Shown: positions 1 to 5,547 of the stretch, piece after piece | How the letters are laid out: each line of letters opens with the position of its first letter | Position numbering within the stretch: position 1 is the first letter of the stretch | DNA from: Planctomycetota bacterium | GTDB lineage: Bacteria; Planctomycetota; UBA1135; UBA2386 | Assembly (NCBI GenBank): GCA_020638735.1 | Contig: JACKHZ010000033.1 | Span: forward strand, 1-5,547 | Length of the DNA stretch: 5,547 bases | Reading direction: 5' to 3' | Program-made: the position numbers and the translations under genes | Notes under the pieces: model-generated | Database searches by the model: none | Seen by the model: the letters and a program-made list of their open reading frames with translations, nothing else | What the model was told of the DNA's origin: nothing

Positions 1-503
1 TTGAACGGCGCTTCGCTCGCCGTGTCCGCGAGCTCGGCGCACGGCAGGTCGAGCGCGACACCGCCGCACATCTCGATGTTGGCGCGGGTCGTGTCGAAGT
101 GGGTGTTGCTGGGCACGACGTCACCGGGCTTGACCAGCGCCGAGAACAGGAAGTGCTCGGCCGCGCGCCCCTGGTGGGTCGGAATCACGTGCTCGATGCC
201 GAACACCTCGCGCACGGCCTGTTCGAAGCGGTAGAAGCTCGGACTGCCGGCGTACGACTCGTCGCCGCGCATCATCGCCGCCCACTGCTCGCTCGACATC
301 GCCCCGGTGCCCGAGTCCGTGAGCAGGTCGATCAGCACGTGCTCGGACGCGAGCGCGAACAGGTTGCCGCGGGCGGCGTCCAGCCAGCGGCGGCGCTGTT
401 CGGGCGTGCTGATGTGCAACGGCTCGACGCTCTTGATGCGGAACGGCTCGATGATCGGCAGCGGGGTCTCGGGCGGTGTGAACGGCAGGCTCGGCGTCGG
501 CAT
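1..503 (-). CDS. tnaA: Tryptophanase / beta-eliminating lyase (PLP-dependent), 5' part only
   Basis: This is the N-terminal 167 residues of a tryptophanase-family enzyme; the rest lies beyond the left edge. Such cytoplasmic PLP enzymes cleave L-tryptophan to indole, pyruvate and ammonia; the close relative tyrosine phenol-lyase releases phenol from tyrosine. Reading the minus strand gives EPFRIK (residues 19-24), IDLLTDSGTGAM (58-69), MMRGDESYAGS (77-87) and PTHQGRAAE (108-116), which align without gaps to E. coli TnaA. Tyr84 matches the catalytic Tyr74 of E. coli, and Gln-Gly-Arg 111-113 match the PLP-phosphate loop. Compared with E. coli, the segment after the loop (LVKPGDVVPSNTHF) is about 10 residues shorter, suggesting a divergent subfamily. 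The PLP lysine is outside the window, so tryptophan versus tyrosine specificity cannot be settled. The ATG at 503 is well supported: an in-frame TAG (513-515) lies only 9 bases upstream. No Shine-Dalgarno is visible. The gene is divergent from the small secreted-protein gene. Confidence 0.93.
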   Translation of the reverse strand, partial: MPTPSLPFTPPETPLPIIEPFRIKSVEPLHISTPEQRRRWLDAARGNLFALASEHVLIDLLTDSGTGAMSSEQWAAMMRGDESYAGSPSFYRFEQAVREVFGIEHVIPTHQGRAAEHFLFSALVKPGDVVPSNTHFDTTRANIEMCGGVALDLPCAELADTASEAPF

Positions 504-685
504 GGGGGCAGGCTAGGTCGGGAGCGGTGCCGGTGCCGTACGTTCGAGTGCGTACGCGGCCCCGCTGTCGTGGAAGCCTGGTTCCGTCGCTGCGGTCGCA
601 TGGGCGCTGGCGCTGGCGACGAGCGGCGTGTCGTGGGCGTTCTCTCCGGGAGGCGTTGCTCGCGCGCCCCGTGAGTCGAAACGCC
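504..685. promoter_or_regulatory. Divergent intergenic region between tryptophanase and secreted-protein genes
   Basis: These 182 bp separate two genes transcribed away from each other, so promoters for both should lie here. I see no convincing -35/-10 pair. No TGG (Trp) codon occurs in any minus-strand frame of the interval, so a TnaC-like tryptophan-sensing leader peptide, as found before tnaA in enterobacteria, is not encoded here. The only clear structure is the pair of CGTACG boxes listed separately. A GGGAGG at 648-653 looks like a ribosome binding site but lies too far (32 bases) from the ATG at 686. Confidence 0.5.
537..556. repeat. Paired CGTACG boxes, candidate operator
   Basis: The self-complementary hexamer CGTACG occurs at 537-542 and again at 551-556, separated by 8 bases, so the unit is both an inverted and a direct repeat with a 14-bp start-to-start period. 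It lies 34 bp before the tryptophanase start and 130 bp before the secreted-protein start. The position between divergent genes fits a binding site for a dimeric regulator, but no regulator is encoded nearby and GC-rich DNA makes short palindromes common. Function is inferred only. Confidence 0.3.
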
Positions 686-1144
686 ATGAACACCCTCAAG
701 ACCTTCGCCATCGCCCTGATCGCCCTGCTCTCGTTCCCCGCCGCGTCGCTCGCCCAACGACCGGACGCCCGCCCCGACGCGCCGCGCGCGCAGCGGTCCG
801 AGACGCCGCGGGCTGAGCGCCGGCAGCAGCTGCCGGAGGGCATGAAGGAGCGCATCCGGCAGCTGATGCGCCAGGAGGTCGCCCGGGCGATGCAGCAGCG
901 GCCGCAACAGGGCCGCGGCGGGCAGCGCGGTCGCGGTCACCGCAGCCGTGACGTGCAGCCGCAACACCAGCGCGGGGCGCTGCGCCAGCGCCTCCAGCAG
1001 CTGCCGCAACAGCTGCAGCAGCGTCTTCGCGAGGGCGTGCGCGACCGCCTGCAGCAGCGGTTCCGCAGCGGTGGCGAGGGCGGCGGGCATCGTCGGCCGA
1101 TGGCGCGGCGCGATGGCCAGCGTCGTGGTCGCCAGCAGATCTGA
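686..1144 (+). CDS. Small secreted Arg/Gln-rich basic protein, function unknown
   Basis: This 152-residue protein begins with a typical Sec signal peptide: MNTLK, a hydrophobic core at about residues 6-16 and a cleavage site after S-L-A (residues 21-23). The mature part of about 129 residues contains about 33 Arg and 26 Gln, close to half of all residues, against about 12 acidic ones and a single Lys, so it should be very basic. It has no cysteine. Two stretches look helical: residues about 48-71 (LPEGMKERIRQLMRQEVARA and following) and about 92-122 (repeated LRQRLQQ/LQQRLRE-type units), separated and followed by Gly/Arg-rich linkers. I recognise no family; a loose resemblance to Gln-rich periplasmic CpxP/Spy-type helices is not supported by a clear LTxxQ motif. 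The ATG at 686 was chosen because it places the signal peptide at the N-terminus; an in-frame GTG lies at 671. No close Shine-Dalgarno is seen. A signal peptide followed by an uninterrupted frame argues that this is real despite its biased composition. Confidence 0.75.
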   Translation: MNTLKTFAIALIALLSFPAASLAQRPDARPDAPRAQRSETPRAERRQQLPEGMKERIRQLMRQEVARAMQQRPQQGRGGQRGRGHRSRDVQPQHQRGALRQRLQQLPQQLQQRLREGVRDRLQQRFRSGGEGGGHRRPMARRDGQRRGRQQI

Positions 1145-1193
1145 TCGCGCTGCGTCGCCGATGGCATCGACCGCGCGCCAGGGAGTGCCAGTG

Positions 1194-1209
1194 GGCCAGC
1201 CGGCTGGCC
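1194..1209. repeat. Perfect 16-bp palindrome GGCCAGCC/GGCTGGCC
   Basis: The two 8-base halves are exact reverse complements with no spacer. It begins 49 bases after the stop of the secreted-protein gene and ends about 200 bases before the kinase start. No T-run follows, so it is not a standard intrinsic terminator. It may be an operator, or part of the 3' end structure of the upstream transcript; in RNA it would close into a roughly 6-bp stem with a 4-base loop. Confidence 0.4.
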
Positions 1210-1286
1210 GATACGCACGGCGCGGTCATGGCCATTCCGACGACATCCCCTCGTGACTACGCACGAGGCGCACGCCCCGTCCGACG

Positions 1287-1318
1287 GGAGCGGCCGTCGT
1301 CGGCTCGTGGCCGGCTCC
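1287..1318 (+). other. Potential RNA hairpin in the kinase leader
   Basis: GGAGCGGCC (1287-1295) can pair with GGCCgGCTCC (1309-1318), giving nine GC-rich base pairs with one bulged G and a 13-base loop. There is no following T-run. It could be the end structure of the upstream transcript or a leader element of the kinase mRNA. Chance occurrence is quite possible at this base composition. Confidence 0.3.
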
Positions 1319-1374
1319 GCCCAGGGCAGTGCACCCGACTCGCCGACGGGTCGCGCTGCTGCGTCGCATTCACC

Positions 1375-1413
1375 ATGCACGCCATGTCGATACCCATGAG
1401 GCGGCGGCCTTGA
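1375..1413 (+). other. Possible 12-codon leader ORF overlapping the kinase start
   Basis: A minimal frame MHAMSIPMRRRP runs from ATG 1375 to TGA 1411-1413. Its stop overlaps the proposed TTG start of the kinase (1410-1412) in the string TTGA, the arrangement expected for translational coupling by ribosome re-initiation. It is also the tail of a longer open frame from ATG 1228. No ribosome binding site is evident for the peptide itself, and three in-frame ATGs in so short a stretch may be chance. Reported as a candidate only. Confidence 0.2.
1398..1404 (+). promoter_or_regulatory. Shine-Dalgarno-like GAGGCGG deciding the kinase TTG start
   Basis: GAGG begins at 1398 and ends 8 bases before TTG 1410, a normal spacing. 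The alternative GTG at 1329 has only a weak AGGG upstream. This site, with the codon-usage change at about 1410, is why the TTG is preferred. Confidence 0.4.
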
Positions 1414-3536
1414 TCGGCGCCTTGCGCCGGCACAGTCTGCCCGCCGTGTGCGGGTTCGGTTTCGTCGCCCTGGCAGGGGCGATGTTCGTCGATGCCTGGC
1501 GCGCGCCGCACGAAGGCATGGTCGCGCAGGTCGCGGCGGTGGAGGAGATCGCGGCGCGCAGCGCGCAGTTCGAGCAGCGCACCCTCGAGGCGAAGATCGC
1601 GGCGGCTGCCGTGGCCGTTCGGGACGCGGTCGTGCGGCAGGTGCTGACGGCGCCCGACGACCAGGTCGCGCTGGCGGCGTTGTTGGGGCAGTTGGGTGGG
1701 ATCTGGCCGATCGTGGACGTGGCGATCGAGCAGACGTCCCCGCCGGGCGGCGCGGAGCGAAGCACCTTCCGCTGGCCCGTGGTCGCTTCCATGCCCGAGC
1801 TCGGGCAGGTCGTCGTCACGGTCGACGACGGCGTCGCCGAGCGCCTGCGCGACGAACAGGCGGGTCGGGTCGTCGACACCGTCGCCGCGATCGAGCGCGT
1901 CGGCAGCCAGGTCGGGCAACGCCAGCGCGTCGGCCTCGGCGTCTGCACGCTGCTGCTGGTCGCCCTGGCGGCGTGGATGGGCGCTCGGTTCCGTCGCCGG
2001 CCGCCGCCCGATTCCGCCATTCCGCCGGCGTCGATGGAGCGGGTGGAGGCCGCGCAGGCGGCGTTCCTCGCCATGATGAGTCACGAGTTGCGCACGCCGC
2101 TCAACGCCGTGCTCGGTGCTTCCGAGCTGCTGCGCGCGACGGCGCTGGACCCGGAACAGCGGGAGCTGCTCAGCGTCTCCGATCGTTCTGGTCGCCAGCT
2201 GCTGTCGTTGGTGGACGGGTTGCTGGACCTCGCCGAACTCGAGGGCGGCCGCCTGCACGTGGCCAGGAGCGTGTTCGACATCGAGCTGCTGTTGGAGGAC
2301 GCGCTGCAGATGTTCGCCGAGGCGGCGCAGGCCAAGGGGCTGGGCCTGGAGCTCGAACTCGACGAAGGCTTCCCCGACATCGTCGTCGGCGACGAAGCGC
2401 GGCTGCGAGAAGTGCTGGTGGCGCTGTTGTCGAACGCGGTCAAGTTCACGGCGCGGGGCGCGGTCCGGCTGGTCGCCCGCAGCGTGGGCCCGGCCGGCCG
2501 CACGCTGCGCGTCGAGGTGGTCGACACCGGCGTGGGTATCGACGCGGCGTCGATCCCGCGGTTGTTCGGCCGCTTCGAGCAGGGGCAGCGTGGCAGCACG
2601 CGCGGCGCCGACGGCGCCGGCGTCGGTCTCGCCCTGGCGCGGGCCCTCGTGCAGCGTATGGGCGGGCGGATCGGCGCCGTCAGCGAACCGGGTCAGGGAA
2701 GCACGTTCTGGTTCGAGCTGCCGAACGGCCGGCCAGGAGACCTCGAGCGACAGGAGTTCGCGATGATGCAGCCGCTGCGCGGCCGGCGCGTGCTGCTGCT
2801 GACCTCCAGCGAAGAGCTGGCGGCGCGTGTCACCGGTCAGTTGCTGTCGCAAGGCTGCGAGGTGTCGCTGTTCTCGCCGTCTCGCGCCGCCGACCTGGCA
2901 TCTGCACCTGACCTCGCCTGGGACTGCGTCGTGGTGGACGTCGAGGTCGCGACGCGGTTCGGTGCCGGCTGGGGCCGATGCATGCCGCCGACCGTGGTGC
3001 TGGGCAATCACCGCGAGGTGCGCGGGGGTGAGCTGGTCCGGCTGCCGGTGCGCAAGTCGGAGCTGCTGCAGGCGGTGCAGCGCGCATGCCGGCGGCCGGC
3101 GGCTGCGTCGGGTACGAGGCGTCGCCGTGTGCTGGTCGCCGAGGACAACCCGGTCAACCGGCGCATGGTCGAGAAGATGCTGGAGGTCGTCGGCTGCGAC
3201 GCAGTGGTGACCGCGGACGGCTTCGAGGCGCTCGCCGCGTGGCGCGAAGCAGCCTTCGACCTCGTGCTGATGGACTACCAGATGCCCAACCTCGATGGGC
3301 CGCAGACGGCGCAGCGGCTGCGCGCCCTGCCTGGTGGCGCGGCGGTGCCGATCGTCGCCTTCACGGCCAATTCCAGTGACGACGTGCGCGACGCATGCCG
3401 GGCGGCCGGCATGGACGGCTTCCTCGCCAAGCCGCTCCGCCTCGCGGACCTGGAGCAGGTGGTGGCGCGTTGGGCGCCGCGCGCGGCGGAGTTCGTCGAG
3501 CGACTCGGCGGCAGCTCCGCGCAGGTGCAGCAGTAG
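1410..3536 (+). CDS. Membrane-bound hybrid sensor histidine kinase with two receiver domains
   Basis: From the TTG at 1410 this is a 708-residue inner-membrane hybrid kinase. TM helices at about 10-27 and 174-192 flank a 146-residue periplasmic segment (helical start, then possibly a Cache-like fold, which is inference). No HAMP or PAS domain is seen. HisKA has MMSHELRTPLNA with phospho-acceptor His225 (bases 2082-2084). HATPase_c has the N box LLSNAVKF (Asn342), G1 VVDTGVGI (Asp372), F box IPRLFGRFEQ and G2 GAGVGLALA. Receiver 1 (about 458-563) is degenerate: LTSS replaces the acidic pair, although an Asp remains in VVVDVEV (Asp510). Receiver 2 (about 573-688) is intact: Glu578/Asp579, phospho-acceptor Asp622 in LMDYQMPNLDG, Thr652, Lys674. 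No Hpt domain follows, so phosphorelay would need a separate Hpt protein and output regulator, neither of which is in the window. An in-frame GTG at 1329 would add 27 residues, but those codons have much lower third-position GC (many CAT, CGT, GAT), arguing against it. The signal is unknown. Confidence 0.93.
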   Translation: MIGALRRHSLPAVCGFGFVALAGAMFVDAWRAPHEGMVAQVAAVEEIAARSAQFEQRTLEAKIAAAAVAVRDAVVRQVLTAPDDQVALAALLGQLGGIWPIVDVAIEQTSPPGGAERSTFRWPVVASMPELGQVVVTVDDGVAERLRDEQAGRVVDTVAAIERVGSQVGQRQRVGLGVCTLLLVALAAWMGARFRRRPPPDSAIPPASMERVEAAQAAFLAMMSHELRTPLNAVLGASELLRATALDPEQRELLSVSDRSGRQLLSLVDGLLDLAELEGGRLHVARSVFDIELLLEDALQMFAEAAQAKGLGLELELDEGFPDIVVGDEARLREVLVALLSNAVKFTARGAVRLVARSVGPAGRTLRVEVVDTGVGIDAASIPRLFGRFEQGQRGSTRGADGAGVGLALARALVQRMGGRIGAVSEPGQGSTFWFELPNGRPGDLERQEFAMMQPLRGRRVLLLTSSEELAARVTGQLLSQGCEVSLFSPSRAADLASAPDLAWDCVVVDVEVATRFGAGWGRCMPPTVVLGNHREVRGGELVRLPVRKSELLQAVQRACRRPAAASGTRRRRVLVAEDNPVNRRMVEKMLEVVGCDAVVTADGFEALAAWREAAFDLVLMDYQMPNLDGPQTAQRLRALPGGAAVPIVAFTANSSDDVRDACRAAGMDGFLAKPLRLADLEQVVARWAPRAAEFVERLGGSSAQVQQ

Positions 3537-3537
3537 T

Positions 3538-3567
3538 CTGCCGCGCGGCCGGCGTCAGCCGCGGCAG
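3538..3567. terminator. Inverted repeat at the convergent gene junction, candidate bidirectional terminator
   Basis: CTGCCGCG (3538-3545) and CGCGGCAG (3560-3567) are perfect reverse complements around a 14-base loop. The left arm starts two bases after the kinase stop; the right arm lies within the last codons of the isocitrate dehydrogenase gene. Position between two convergent genes only 18 bp apart fits a shared terminator or 3'-end stabiliser. Neither strand has a following T-run, so it is not a canonical intrinsic terminator. Confidence 0.4.
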
Positions 3568-5547
3568 CTGGCGACGATCTCGTTGAGGGTCGCGCTGGGG
3601 CGCATCGCGGCGGCGGCGCGGCTCGGGTCCGGGCGGTAGTAGCCGCCGACGTCGATCGGCTTGCCTTGCACGCCGTTCAGCTCGGCGACGATCTTCGCCT
3701 CGTTGTCGGACAGCGCCGCGGCGACCGGCGCGAAACGGCGGGCCAGCGCCGCGTCGTCCTGTTGGGCCGCCAGCGCCTTGGCCCAGTAGGCGGCGAGGTA
3801 GTAGTGGCTGCCGCGGTTGTCGATGCCGCCGACCTTGCGCGCCGGACCCTTGTCCTGCAGCAGATACTGCGCGGCGGCCTCGTCGAGCGTCTTCGCGAAC
3901 ACGCGCGCGGTGGCGTGGCCGCTGCGCTCGGCGATGTGCTCGAACGACGCGGCCAGCGCCAGGAACTCGCCGAGCGAGTCCCAGCGGAGGTGGCCCTCGG
4001 CGACGAACTGCTGGACGTGCTTCGGCGCCGAGCCGCCGGCGCCGGTCTCGAAGAGGCCGCCGCCGTTCATCAGCGGGACGATCGAGAGCATCTTCGCCGA
4101 GGTGCCGAGCTCGAGGATCGGGAAGAGGTCGGTGAGGAAGTCGCGGAGGACGTTGCCGGTGACCGAGATCGTGTCCTTGCCCGCGCGGATCCGCTCGAGC
4201 GAGAAGGTCGTCGCCTTGACCGGCGACATGATGTGGATCTCGAGGCCCTCGGTGCTCTCGTCGGCGAGGTAGGCGTTGACCTTCTTGATCAGCTCGGCGT
4301 CGTGGGCCCGCGCCGCGTCGAGCCAGAAGACCGCCGGGGCGCCGGTCGCCCGCGCGCGGCGGACCGCGAGCTGGACCCAGTCGCGGATCGGCGCGTCCTT
4401 GACCTGGCACATCCGCCAGATGTCGCCGGCCCCGACCGCGTGCTCGAGGAGCGTCTCACCGGCGCCGTTGACCACCCGGACGACGCCGTCACCGGCGATC
4501 TCGAAGGTCTTGTCGTGGGAGCCGTACTCCTCGGCCTTCTGGGCCATGAGGCCGACGTTGGAGACGCTCCCCATGGTCGCCGGGTCGTAGGCGCCGTGGG
4601 CCTTGCAGTCGTCGATCACCGCCTGGTAGACGCCGGCGTAGGAGGAGTCGGGGATCACCGCCTTGGTGTCCTGGAGCTTGCCGGCGGCGTTCCACATCTT
4701 GCCGGAGGAGCGGATCATCGCCGGCATCGACGCGTCGATGATCACGTCGCTGGGGACGTGGAGGTTGGTGATCCCGCGGTCGGAGTCGACCATCGCCAGG
4801 GCCGGGCCGGCGGCGTAGGTCGCCGCGATCTCGGCCTCGATCGCCGCCTTCTTGTCGGCCGGGAGCTCGCCGATCTTGGCGATCAGATCGCCGAGGCCGT
4901 TGTTGACGTCGACGCCGAGCGCGTCGAATTCGGCGCCGTGCCGGGCGAAGAGGTCCTTGAAGTAGACCTTGACCGCGTGGCCGAAGATGATCGGGTCGGA
5001 GACCTTCATCATCGTCGCCTTCATGTGGAGCGAGAAGAGGACGCCCTTGGCCCGGGCGTCGGCGACCTGCGCGTCGAGGAAGGCGACGAGCGCCGCCCGG
5101 CTCATCACCGTCGCGTCGATCACCTCGCCGGCGAGGAGCTTCAGCGGCGAGCGGAGGGCGGTGACGGTGCCGTCGGCGGCGACGTGCTCGATCCGCACGG
5201 TGTCGGCGGCGGCCATCGTCACCGAGCGCTCGTTGTGGAAGAAGTCGCCGGCGCTCATCGTCGACACGTGGGTCTGCGAGTCGGCCGACCACTTGCCCAT
5301 CGAGTGCGGGTTCTTGCGGGCGTAGGCCTTGACCGCCGCCGGCGCCCGGCGGTCGGAGTTGCCCTCGCGGAGGACCGGGTTGACCGCGCTCCCCTTGATC
5401 GCGTCGTAGCGCGCCTTGATCGCCTTCTGGGCGTCATCGGCGGGGTCCTCGGGGTAGCTCGGGACGGCGTAGCCGTGGGCCTGGAGCTCGGCGATCGCCG
5501 CCTTGAGCTGGGGCACCGAGGCGCTGATGTTCGGCAGCTTGATGATG
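3555..5547 (-). CDS. icd: Isocitrate dehydrogenase, NADP-dependent, monomeric type (N-terminus missing)
   Basis: The enzyme oxidises isocitrate to 2-oxoglutarate and CO2 in the TCA cycle, normally making NADPH. This is the large single-chain class (about 740 residues, as in Azotobacter vinelandii), unrelated in length to the dimeric Icd of E. coli. The visible part is 663 residues, from IIKLPNISASVPQLKAAIAE at the right edge to TGA at 3555-3557; roughly 80 N-terminal residues are beyond the window. Family signatures recalled from Azotobacter match almost word for word: NPVLREGNSDRRAP (first Asn at 5379-5381), LKATMMKVSDPI-like HMKATMMKVSDPIIFG, TNLHVPSDVIIDASMPAMIR, GSVSNVGLMAQKAEEYGSHD, FWLDAARAHDAELI, GKDTISVTGNVLRDFLTDLF, SGGGLFETGAGGSAPKHVQQ-like NGGGLFETGAGGSAPKHVQQ, and DNRGSHYYLA. 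No frameshift or lost motif is seen, so it should be active. Leucine codon choice changes sharply near 3961: mainly CTC before it in reading order, mainly CTG after it. The gene is convergent with the kinase. Confidence 0.97.
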   Translation of the reverse strand, partial: IIKLPNISASVPQLKAAIAELQAHGYAVPSYPEDPADDAQKAIKARYDAIKGSAVNPVLREGNSDRRAPAAVKAYARKNPHSMGKWSADSQTHVSTMSAGDFFHNERSVTMAAADTVRIEHVAADGTVTALRSPLKLLAGEVIDATVMSRAALVAFLDAQVADARAKGVLFSLHMKATMMKVSDPIIFGHAVKVYFKDLFARHGAEFDALGVDVNNGLGDLIAKIGELPADKKAAIEAEIAATYAAGPALAMVDSDRGITNLHVPSDVIIDASMPAMIRSSGKMWNAAGKLQDTKAVIPDSSYAGVYQAVIDDCKAHGAYDPATMGSVSNVGLMAQKAEEYGSHDKTFEIAGDGVVRVVNGAGETLLEHAVGAGDIWRMCQVKDAPIRDWVQLAVRRARATGAPAVFWLDAARAHDAELIKKVNAYLADESTEGLEIHIMSPVKATTFSLERIRAGKDTISVTGNVLRDFLTDLFPILELGTSAKMLSIVPLMNGGGLFETGAGGSAPKHVQQFVAEGHLRWDSLGEFLALAASFEHIAERSGHATARVFAKTLDEAAAQYLLQDKGPARKVGGIDNRGSHYYLAAYWAKALAAQQDDAALARRFAPVAAALSDNEAKIVAELNGVQGKPIDVGGYYRPDPSRAAAAMRPSATLNEIVASCRG

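Larger units (their letters stand above)
1145..1409. other. Intergenic leader region upstream of the sensor kinase
   Basis: These 265 bp separate the secreted-protein gene from the preferred kinase start. They hold a perfect 16-bp palindrome (1194-1209), a hairpin with a one-base bulge (1287-1318) and a minor inverted repeat CCCGTC-C-GACGGG (1276-1288). A short frame from ATG 1228 to TGA 1413 (61 codons) has no recognisable features and unconvincing codon use. The gap is large enough for the kinase to have its own promoter, though none is evident by eye. Confidence 0.5.

Noticed and set aside
504..685. TnaC-like leader peptide upstream of tryptophanase
   Set aside because: The interval has no TGG codon in any minus-strand frame, so the essential tryptophan residue cannot be encoded.
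900..1060. CAG-rich repeats as a tandem-repeat or CRISPR-like array
   Set aside because: The repetition comes from Gln/Arg codons within a coding frame; there are no regular repeat-spacer units.
332..1090. Minus-strand open frame spanning the divergent intergenic region
   Set aside because: It overlaps both the tryptophanase coding region and the signal-peptide gene in other frames and has no recognisable feature.
1228..1413. 61-codon plus-strand frame upstream of the kinase
   Set aside because: No motif, signal peptide or convincing codon bias; kept only as a note for possible coupling at the TTG start.
1448..2911. Plus-strand open frame of 487 codons inside the kinase
   Set aside because: It is an alternative frame of the kinase gene giving an Arg/Gly/Ala-rich sequence with no motif.
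1257..3011. Long minus-strand open frame (584 codons) opposite the kinase
   Set aside because: It is antisense to a gene with unmistakable kinase motifs; its protein is rich in Arg, His, Gln and Asp with no domain, as expected from reading GC-rich coding DNA backwards.
3361..4410. Minus-strand open frame of 349 codons
   Set aside because: It is a shifted frame of isocitrate dehydrogenase; its product is low-complexity Arg/Gly/Pro sequence.
4489..5292. Minus-strand open frame of 267 codons
   Set aside because: It is another shifted frame within isocitrate dehydrogenase with almost pure Arg/Asp/Gly/Pro composition.

Overview
The window is very GC-rich, with codon third positions dominated by G and C. 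It looks like chromosomal DNA of a high-GC Gram-negative bacterium. Signs of this are a cleavable signal peptide, a two-TM hybrid sensor kinase, a monomeric isocitrate dehydrogenase and a tryptophanase-family enzyme. The phylum cannot be fixed from the sequence alone; Pseudomonadota, Myxococcota or Planctomycetota would all fit. No RNA genes, CRISPR arrays, insertion sequences or integration sites were seen.

Layout from left to right: (1) minus strand, 1-503, the first 167 codons of a tryptophanase / beta-eliminating lyase, cut by the left edge; (2) 504-685, a 182-bp divergent intergenic region carrying a pair of CGTACG boxes; (3) plus strand, 686-1144, a small secreted protein extremely rich in Arg and Gln, of unknown function; (4) 1145-1409, a 265-bp gap with a perfect 16-bp palindrome and a second hairpin; (5) plus strand, 1410-3536 (alternative start 1329), a membrane-bound hybrid histidine kinase with one degenerate and one intact receiver domain; (6) a convergent junction of 18 bp with an inverted repeat; (7) minus strand, 3555-5547, a monomeric NADP-type isocitrate dehydrogenase, cut by the right edge and lacking about 80 N-terminal residues.

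The genes do not form an obvious pathway. Tryptophanase (amino-acid catabolism) and isocitrate dehydrogenase (TCA cycle, NADPH supply) are metabolic genes flanking a plus-strand pair made of a secreted basic protein and an orphan sensor kinase. A link between that pair (for example, the kinase sensing or controlling the secreted protein) is only a positional guess. No new multi-gene system is demonstrable. The most notable observations are the abrupt change of leucine codon preference inside the isocitrate dehydrogenase gene, the Arg/Gln-rich secreted protein, and the likely TTG start of the kinase overlapping a stop codon.
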